DNA from: Gammaproteobacteria bacterium
GTDB lineage: Bacteria > Pseudomonadota > Gammaproteobacteria > Pseudomonadales > Ketobacteraceae
DNA: 38,635 nucleotides
Direction of reading: 5' to 3'
Assembly (NCBI GenBank): GCA_013178375.1
Contig: JABLXQ010000056.1
Location: 1 to 38,635 of the forward strand
Shown: positions 33,713 to 38,635 of the stretch, one piece after another
Layout: each line of letters begins with the position of its first letter
How positions within the stretch are numbered: position 1 is the stretch's first letter
The notes under the pieces: generated by a model
Database searches by the model: none
Seen by the model: only the letters and a program-made list of their open reading frames with translations
Told to the model about the DNA's origin: nothing
Translations under genes and position numbers: made by a program

Positions 33713-33744
33713 CGGGGTAGGTCTGGCAAGACTGCCCCGTTTTT
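33713..33744 (+). terminator. Intrinsic terminator in the short leader of the MFS gene
   Basis: CGGGG (33713-33717) pairs with CCCCG (33735-33739), an inner stem GTCT/AGAC closes on a GGCA loop (33725-33728), and five T follow (33740-33744). It lies 26 bases before the MFS start, so that gene needs read-through or anti-termination, or a start point I have not seen. Confidence 0.8.
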
Positions 33745-33770
33745 CTGTCCGGCTCCGGAAGGGGAAATTC

Positions 33771-34967
33771 ATGACACCGACAGTCAGGTTGCGTGCACTG
33801 CCCACTGGCGTCTGGGCGCTGGGCTTTGCCTCGCTGTTCATGGATATGTCGTCGGAACTGGTGCACGCACTGCTGCCGCTGTACATGGTGGGCATGCTGG
33901 GTGCGTCGGTGGCGCTGGTGGGCATCATCGAAGGCATCGCCGAGGCCACGGCAGCCATTACCAAACTGTTCTCCGGCGCCCTCAGTGATTTCGTGCGCCG
34001 CCGCAAATTCCTGCTGGTACTCGGCTACAGCCTGGCAGCGTTCACCAAGCCGGTGTTCCCACTGGCCGGTTCCATCGGCTGGATCATGGCTGCGCGTTTT
34101 GTCGACCGCATTGGCAAGGGCATTCGTGGCGCGCCACGGGACGCGCTGGTGGCCGACATCACACCACCGGAACAACGCGGTGCCGCCTATGGCCTGCGCC
34201 AGTCACTGGATTCGGTGGGCGCTTTTATCGGCCCGCTGCTGGCGATCCTGTTGATGCTGCTGTTTGAAAATGAAATCCGCAAAGTGCTGTGGATCGCGGT
34301 GATTCCCGCGTTTATCACGGTGGCATTGCTGGTCATCTTCGTGCGTGAACCGGAATCCGCTGCAGCCCACAACACGCCGCGGGCGCCGCTGCACTGGCGC
34401 GACGCCAAACGTCTGCCCAAAGCCTTCTGGTATGTAATCGGGTTGGGGGCTTTTTTTACGCTGGCGCGTTTCAGCGAAGCCTTTCTGGTGCTGCGCGCCA
34501 GCGAAACCGGGTTTGAACTGGCCTGGGTGCCGGCGGTGATGATCGTGATGAACGTCGTCTATGCGCTGGGTGCCTATCCTGCCGGTGCGCTGTCGGATCG
34601 CATGAGCAGTCGCACCTTGCTGGTGGTTGGTCTGTTGTGTCTGGTGCTGGCGGATGTGCTGCTGGCCCTGACGTCTGGCGTTGCGGTCACGCTGGCGGGC
34701 GCGGCCTGCTGGGGTCTGCACATGGCACTTACCCAGGGCCTGCTGGCCAAGCTGGTGGCCGATCGCGCACCCGCAGATCTGCGTGGCTCCGCCTTCGGCA
34801 TCTTCAATCTGGTGAGCGGTGTGGCGCTGCTGCTGGCCAGCGGGCTGGCCGGCTGGCTCTGGTCGAGCTTCGGTGCCGCCGCCACTTTCTCTGCTGGTGC
34901 CCTGTTCGCGCTGCTCACCCTGGGCGGTTTGCTGGTACCGGTGCGCAATCGCACGCTTTCCGATTGA
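33771..34967 (+). CDS. MFS transporter
   Basis: A 398-residue major-facilitator-superfamily protein with about 12 hydrophobic helices. Recognisable stretches are FMDMSSELVHALLPLYM in helix 1, GALSDFVRRRKFLLVLGY (the MFS motif A loop between helices 2 and 3), RFVDRIGKGIRGAPRDALVAD after helix 4 and GLRQSLDSVGAFIGP in helix 5. The second half repeats the pattern with AGALSDRMSSRTLLVVG. This subgroup has no assigned substrate that I can rely on. The ATG at 33771 has GGGGAAATTC upstream; an open frame reaching back to 33702 would run through the terminator hairpin and is not used. Confidence 0.88.
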   Translation: MTPTVRLRALPTGVWALGFASLFMDMSSELVHALLPLYMVGMLGASVALVGIIEGIAEATAAITKLFSGALSDFVRRRKFLLVLGYSLAAFTKPVFPLAGSIGWIMAARFVDRIGKGIRGAPRDALVADITPPEQRGAAYGLRQSLDSVGAFIGPLLAILLMLLFENEIRKVLWIAVIPAFITVALLVIFVREPESAAAHNTPRAPLHWRDAKRLPKAFWYVIGLGAFFTLARFSEAFLVLRASETGFELAWVPAVMIVMNVVYALGAYPAGALSDRMSSRTLLVVGLLCLVLADVLLALTSGVAVTLAGAACWGLHMALTQGLLAKLVADRAPADLRGSAFGIFNLVSGVALLLASGLAGWLWSSFGAAATFSAGALFALLTLGGLLVPVRNRTLSD

Positions 34968-35062
34968 TTCCGGCGCCGGCCCCCACCATCATGCCTGCCA
35001 AGGGAATGGCGGGCGACCTTGTCTACTCTTCCCGCGTCGATGACAACAACAAAGGGTGTGTT

Positions 35063-35836
35063 ATGGTCGGTTCTGTGGCAATTACCGGGGCGTCCTCGGG
35101 TATTGGCAAGGCGTTGGCGTACGAATTCGCCAGCCGGGGTGTGCAGCTGGCGCTGATGGCGCGGCGCATGGATGTGCTGGTGGACATCGCGGCGGATCTC
35201 AAATCCCGCTTTCCCGCCGTGAAAGTGGAAACCATCGCGCTGGATGTGGCGGACGTGGATGCGATCCTGCCGGCCCTGCAGGACGCGAAGAAGCGCCTGG
35301 GCAGCCTGGACTGCGTGGTGGCCAACGCGGGCATCACCGGCGTCAACAAGACCGGCGCAGGGGATTTCCAGCAGGACATCCGGGTGATCCAGGTAAACTT
35401 GATCGGCGGCATGGCCACCGTGGACGCCGCCGCACGGATCTTTCGTGAGGAAGGGAAGCGCGAGCAAGGCAAGCGCGAGCAGGGCAAGGGCATCATCGTC
35501 GGCATCTCGTCGGTGTCCGCCTTCAAGGGCATTCCCGGCAGCGCCGCCTATTCCGCGTCGAAAGCCGGTTTCAGCAACTACCTCGACGCCACCCGCATCG
35601 AACTGAAAAAGCACGGGATCAACGTGATTGCCGTGCACCCGGGGTTCGTGAAAACCGAGCTGGTGCGCAACATGGAGAAGTACCCGTTCGTGATCAGCGC
35701 GGAGAAGGCCGCCCACGATATTGTCAGCGGTATTGTCAAAGGCACCTCGAACATCATCGTACCAGCCATGCCCTGGGCGGTGCTGGGTCGCGTTATGCCG
35801 CTGCTGCCGGACAAGCTGGTGGAAAAGGCGTTTTGA
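35063..35836 (+). CDS. Short-chain dehydrogenase/reductase
   Basis: A 257-residue classical SDR enzyme. The NAD(P)-binding motif TGASSGIG is at 8-15, followed by ARR (33-35, typical of NADP preference), LDVAD near 60-64, VANAG at 86-90, and the catalytic Ser150 (GISSVSA), Tyr163 and Lys167 (YSASK). HPGFVKTEL follows the active site. The substrate is unknown. Residues 131-140 are a duplicated GKREQ insertion encoded by two 15-base units (35453-35467 and 35468-35482), in a loop before strand 5 that is shorter in relatives. The ATG at 35063 has AAAGGG upstream. It stands alone, followed by a long palindrome. Confidence 0.9.
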   Translation: MVGSVAITGASSGIGKALAYEFASRGVQLALMARRMDVLVDIAADLKSRFPAVKVETIALDVADVDAILPALQDAKKRLGSLDCVVANAGITGVNKTGAGDFQQDIRVIQVNLIGGMATVDAAARIFREEGKREQGKREQGKGIIVGISSVSAFKGIPGSAAYSASKAGFSNYLDATRIELKKHGINVIAVHPGFVKTELVRNMEKYPFVISAEKAAHDIVSGIVKGTSNIIVPAMPWAVLGRVMPLLPDKLVEKAF

Positions 35837-35841
35837 CAGAT

Positions 35842-35964
35842 AAAACTGGACCGGCGCTCGTCCAGCCTATCAAGACCGTCAGCAGCAGGGATGCTGCTGT
35901 CGAGCGTACAGGGAGGTATTCACCCGCGTGTCTTGATAGGCAGGACGAGCGCCGGTCCAGTTTT
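35842..35964. repeat. Long palindrome: 35-bp inverted repeat with 53-base spacer
   Basis: The arms 35842-35876 and 35930-35964 are reverse complements at 34 of 35 positions. The spacer contains a smaller hairpin (CAGCAGC around 35879-35886 with GCTGCTG around 35892-35899). It begins six bases after the SDR stop and could fold as a strong two-way terminator, but the size and nested structure are more like a dispersed palindromic element (REP- or MITE-like). No second copy is visible in this window, and there is no transposase gene. Confidence 0.85.
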
Positions 35965-36049
35965 CAACCAGAAAATCGCCTCCCCCGATTGCAGTCCGGC
36001 GCGTCAGGCTCTACCCTTTCGCCAACATTGCAGGGTAAAGGAGCCCTTC

Positions 36050-36532
36050 ATGATCTGCGTTCCCTATTTCGTCGAAATGTCCCTGATCCCTAATGCCGGC
36101 AAAGGCCTGTTCCTCAAGGAAGCCATCCCTGCCGGCAAAATCCTCATCGCCCCCTCCAAGATCCAGACCACCGTCACCCTGCAGAACCTGCTGGACGAAT
36201 CTAACGACCACCACCTGGACAGCTCTATCCGCTGGTTCGAGGACCATTGCACCGTATCGCCGGACTGGCCGGACGAGTGCTACGTCAACCATGCCTTCGA
36301 CGCTACCGGCCTGTGGCACCTGGGCTTCATCTTCGCGCTGACGGATCTGCCGGCGGGCGCCGAAGTGACGGTTGACTACCGCCACCTGCTGGCGCCGGGC
36401 GTCGATATCGGTTTTGCGGACAGCATGACCGGCCAGCGCATCATCGGCCTCAGTTGGCCTGACAGCCTGCGCATTTCGACGTCACAGTTGAATGGTCTGC
36501 TGAATCAGGTGGAGCAGCTGGAACTGAATTGA
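36050..36532 (+). CDS. Small SET-domain protein
   Basis: A 160-residue protein consisting of little more than a SET domain, the fold of protein lysine methyltransferases. Evidence: SLIPNAGKGLFLKEAIPAG at 11-29 (the S-adenosylmethionine-binding Gly-rich start), YVNHAFDATGLW with Asn80-His81, DLPAGAEVTVDYRHLL with Tyr110, the usual catalytic-type Tyr. The long insert between these motifs is reduced to about 45 residues. No signal peptide. Bacterial stand-alone SET proteins have few known targets, and no partner gene is obvious here. The ATG at 36050 follows AAAGGAG; the longer upstream frame runs through the palindrome and is not used. Confidence 0.85.
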   Translation: MICVPYFVEMSLIPNAGKGLFLKEAIPAGKILIAPSKIQTTVTLQNLLDESNDHHLDSSIRWFEDHCTVSPDWPDECYVNHAFDATGLWHLGFIFALTDLPAGAEVTVDYRHLLAPGVDIGFADSMTGQRIIGLSWPDSLRISTSQLNGLLNQVEQLELN

Positions 36533-36546
36533 TGGAACGCTAATGA

Positions 36547-36611
36547 CTGGCGGGCAGCGTCCGTTGCCGTCCCGCCAGAGTGTTGCTGCCGGCGTCCGCG
36601 ACAGACGCCGG
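36547..36611. terminator. Two hairpins between convergent SET gene and ntrC
   Basis: CTGGCGGG (36547-36554) pairs with CCCGCCAG (36571-36578), and CCGGCGTC (36589-36596) with GACGCCGG (36604-36611). Neither is followed by a clean T tract on either strand. The position between convergent genes suggests a transcription stop, possibly factor-dependent. Confidence 0.45.
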
Positions 36612-36665
36612 TACTTCCCCCTCGGAACTCTTTATAAGACATTCGTTTTTCAAGACATCCGCTTC

Positions 36666-38102
36666 TCAGTCGTCCGTTTCCTCGTCGTCGTCGTGATTGC
36701 CGCCGTTCATGCCCAGTTCCTTGATTTTGCGGGTCAGGGTGTTGCGGCCCCAGCCCAGCAGTTCGGCTGCGTCGCGACGGCGGCCGGCGGTATGCTTCAG
36801 CGCGGTTTCAATCATGATGCGTTCAAATGCCGGCACGGCTTTGTCCAGCAGGCTGCGGTGACCACGGCTCAGGGCCTGATCCGCCCAGGTGCGCAGGGCC
36901 TGTTCCCAGTTGGATGATGCATCCTGCGAGCCGGCGCTTTCCTGCAGCTCCGGCGGCAGATCGCCGATCAGCACTTCACGCCCGGACGCCATCACCGTCA
37001 GCCAGCGACAGGTGTTTTCCAGCTGGCGCACGTTGCCTTTCCAGTCCAGCGTCATCATGTACTCTTCCGTTTCCGGCAGCAGCACCTTGGGCTCGACGTT
37101 GAGTTCCTTGGCAGCGGTCAGCAGGAAATGGGCGGCCAGCTGCGGAATGTCCTCGCGCCGTTCATTCAGGCGCGGAAGATGGACGCGGATCACGTTGAGG
37201 CGGTGGAACAAGTCCTCGCGGAACTTGCCGTCTTTCACCAGCGTTTCCAGATTTTGATGCGTGGCGGCGATGATGCGCACATCCACTTTCACGGCGGTGT
37301 GGCCGCCGACACGGTAGAAGGTCCCGTCTGCCAGAACACGCAGCAGTCGGGTCTGGGCATCCAGCGGCATGTCGCCGATTTCGTCCAGAAAAAGGGTGCC
37401 GCCGTTGGCCTGTTCGAAGCGTCCCTGCCGCTGCGCCGCTGCGCCGGTGAAGGCGCCTTTCTCGTGGCCAAACAGTTCGGATTCAATCAGGTCTTTCGGA
37501 ATCGCCGCCATGTTCAGCGCGATAAAGGGTTTGTCAGCGCGGGGACTGTGACGGTGCAGCGCGCGCGCCACCAGTTCCTTGCCGGTACCGGACTCGCCGT
37601 TGATCAGCACGGTGATGTTGGAATGCGACAGGCGGCCGATGGCGCGAAACACTTCCTGCATCGCCGGCGCTTCACCGATGATGTCGGTGCTGCTGGTCAG
37701 CGGCGGTTCGATGGTGCTCGACTGCTGCTCCTGGCTGTGGGTCACCGCCCGCTTCACCAGCGACACGGCGTCATCCAGATCGAACGGCTTGGGCAGGTAT
37801 TCAAACGCGCCGCCCTGGTACGACTGCACTGCGCTGTCCAGGTCCGAGTGCGCAGTCATGATGATCACTGGCAGATCCGGATGATGATCACGGATGTGCG
37901 CCAGCAGGCCCAGGCCATCGGTGCCAGGCATGCGGATGTCGGTGATGATCACATCCGGCTGCGTGTTGCGCAGCTTGTTCAGCGCCGAATCACCGGTCTC
38001 GAAGGACGAGGTGTTGATGCCTTCCTGGTTGAGGGCCTTTTCCAGAACCCAGCGAATGGATTTGTCGTCATCGATGATCCAGACAGATTCGTGCCCTTGC
38101 AT
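36666..38102 (-). CDS. ntrC: Nitrogen regulation response regulator NtrC
   Basis: Sigma-54-dependent activator of nitrogen-assimilation genes, phosphorylated by NtrB. The 478-residue product has a receiver domain (Asp11-Asp12 acidic pocket, phosphorylated Asp55 in TDIRMPG, Thr83, Lys105), an AAA+ domain (Walker A GESGTGKE at 169-176, the sigma-54-contacting GAFTGA loop, GGTLFLDEIGD Walker B) and a C-terminal Fis-type helix-turn-helix (TAGRRRDAAELLGWGRNTLTRKIKELG). I chose the ATG at 38102, which has GGAG nine bases upstream; a TTG at 38117 is possible. It follows ntrB with four bases between. The C-terminal tail is acidic (DDDEETDD). Confidence 0.97.
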   Translation of the reverse strand: MQGHESVWIIDDDKSIRWVLEKALNQEGINTSSFETGDSALNKLRNTQPDVIITDIRMPGTDGLGLLAHIRDHHPDLPVIIMTAHSDLDSAVQSYQGGAFEYLPKPFDLDDAVSLVKRAVTHSQEQQSSTIEPPLTSSTDIIGEAPAMQEVFRAIGRLSHSNITVLINGESGTGKELVARALHRHSPRADKPFIALNMAAIPKDLIESELFGHEKGAFTGAAAQRQGRFEQANGGTLFLDEIGDMPLDAQTRLLRVLADGTFYRVGGHTAVKVDVRIIAATHQNLETLVKDGKFREDLFHRLNVIRVHLPRLNERREDIPQLAAHFLLTAAKELNVEPKVLLPETEEYMMTLDWKGNVRQLENTCRWLTVMASGREVLIGDLPPELQESAGSQDASSNWEQALRTWADQALSRGHRSLLDKAVPAFERIMIETALKHTAGRRRDAAELLGWGRNTLTRKIKELGMNGGNHDDDEETDD

Positions 38103-38106
38103 GCGC

Positions 38107-38635
38107 TTATACTCCAATGTGTGACGTGCCTTCTGGTTTCTCCAGCGGCAGCAGTAGTCTGAAAATGGTTTTGCCCGGCTGACTGTCGCACTCGATCAGG
38201 CCGTGGTGCTGATTGACGATTGACTGTGAAATGGAGAGGCCCAGGCCAGTGCCGCTGGCGCGACCGCTGACCATCGGATAGAACATGGTTTCCTGCAGGT
38301 CCTTGTCCACGCCGGGGCCGTTGTCTTCCACTTCCACCAGCAGGATCAGGCGGTGCCGCGTGTGGCCAATGGTGAACTGGCGCAATGCGCGGGTGCGGAT
38401 AATGATCTTGGGATCTTTCTGGCCCGGGTTCTCCTGCAGGGCTTGCCGGGCGTTGCGTACGATGTTCAGGATCGCCTGGATCAGCTGATCCTTGTCGCCC
38501 CAGAGTTCAGGAAGGCTGGGGTCGTAATCCCGCTCCACGGCGATTTCGTCGCCCTCTGCCAGCAATACCGCCCGTACCCGCTCCAGAATCTCGTGGATGT
38601 TCACCTGCGCCAGCGAGGGCAGCTTGCGCGGTCCC
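38107..38635 (-). CDS. ntrB: Nitrogen regulation sensor kinase NtrB (C-terminal part)
   Basis: The frame enters from the window edge (38635) and ends at 38107, so only the last ~175 residues are seen. It starts GPRKLPSLAQVNIHEILERVR, the NtrB segment linking the phospho-accepting helix to the ATPase. The HATPase domain shows the N box (NIVRNARQAL), G1 box (EDNGPGVDKD), F-box region (MFYPMVSGRASG) and G2 box (GTGLGLSIS). The PAS domain and phospho-His lie outside the window. NtrB phosphorylates or, with PII bound, dephosphorylates NtrC according to nitrogen status. Confidence 0.96.
   Translation of the reverse strand, partial: GPRKLPSLAQVNIHEILERVRAVLLAEGDEIAVERDYDPSLPELWGDKDQLIQAILNIVRNARQALQENPGQKDPKIIIRTRALRQFTIGHTRHRLILLVEVEDNGPGVDKDLQETMFYPMVSGRASGTGLGLSISQSIVNQHHGLIECDSQPGKTIFRLLLPLEKPEGTSHIGV

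Noticed and set aside
35842-35964. Integron attC site
   Set aside because: The palindrome lacks the 7-base GTTRRRY and RYYYAAC core sites, and there is no integrase or cassette array around it.

Overview
The window reads as a chromosomal segment of a free-living, probably aquatic gammaproteobacterium (Pseudomonadota). Supporting signs are the block yibQ-ctpA-envC-gpmI / yibN-grxC-secB / trmL / ntrC-ntrB, a mannose-sensitive-haemagglutinin (MSHA) type IV pilus locus, SecB, and GC-rich codon use. I cannot name the genus. Every call rests on reading protein motifs and gene order; no database search was run.

Layout. (1) 1-425: the start of a minus-strand lipoprotein that leaves the window. (2) 695-5846, minus strand: gpmI, envC, ctpA, yibQ (glycolysis, then envelope and peptidoglycan upkeep). 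(3) 6009-8276, plus strand: yibN, grxC, secB and an EamA-type exporter. (4) 8273-8737: trmL on the minus strand. (5) 8853-23790: a continuous MSHA pilus locus of 14 genes with overlapping or short junctions (mshI, a PilN-like gene, mshJ, K, L, E, G, a MshB-like pilin, mshA, C, D, O, P, Q). (6) 23858-26337: hypC-D-A-B for [NiFe]-hydrogenase maturation, with no hydrogenase gene in the window. (7) 26334-27483: a short leader with a lysine-rich 29-codon ORF and a strong terminator, then a dapA-like gene. (8) 27597-31231: a DUF3857/transglutaminase-like exported protein and a helical-repeat lipoprotein. (9) 31331-33666: a PmrA/QseB-type box, then cytochrome b561, an unknown four-helix protein, a sphaeroides-haem-protein (SHP/DUF1924) cytochrome and a dihaem cytochrome c. 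(10) 33771-36532: an MFS transporter, a short-chain dehydrogenase, a 35-bp-arm palindrome and a small SET-domain protein. (11) 36666 to the end, minus strand: ntrC and the 3' part of ntrB.

How the genes work together. In Pseudomonas-type genomes secB, trmL and ntrC-ntrB lie close together, so the 28 kb between trmL and ntrC looks like a block of accessory modules in a core neighbourhood. The pilus locus has the secretin, ATPase, platform, alignment proteins, major and minor pilins and a large MshQ tip-like protein, but no mshM or mshN and no prepilin peptidase. The SHP module looks like a periplasmic electron-transfer chain fed by a membrane cytochrome b and switched by a two-component regulator encoded elsewhere.

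No tRNA, rRNA, CRISPR, transposase or integrase was seen. No stretch over 300 bases lacks a gene. The longest gaps are 426-694 (no convincing gene, only short GC-rich repeats such as the direct repeat GCGCCGAT near 573-600) and 26338-26601 (promoter, small ORF and terminator, described below).
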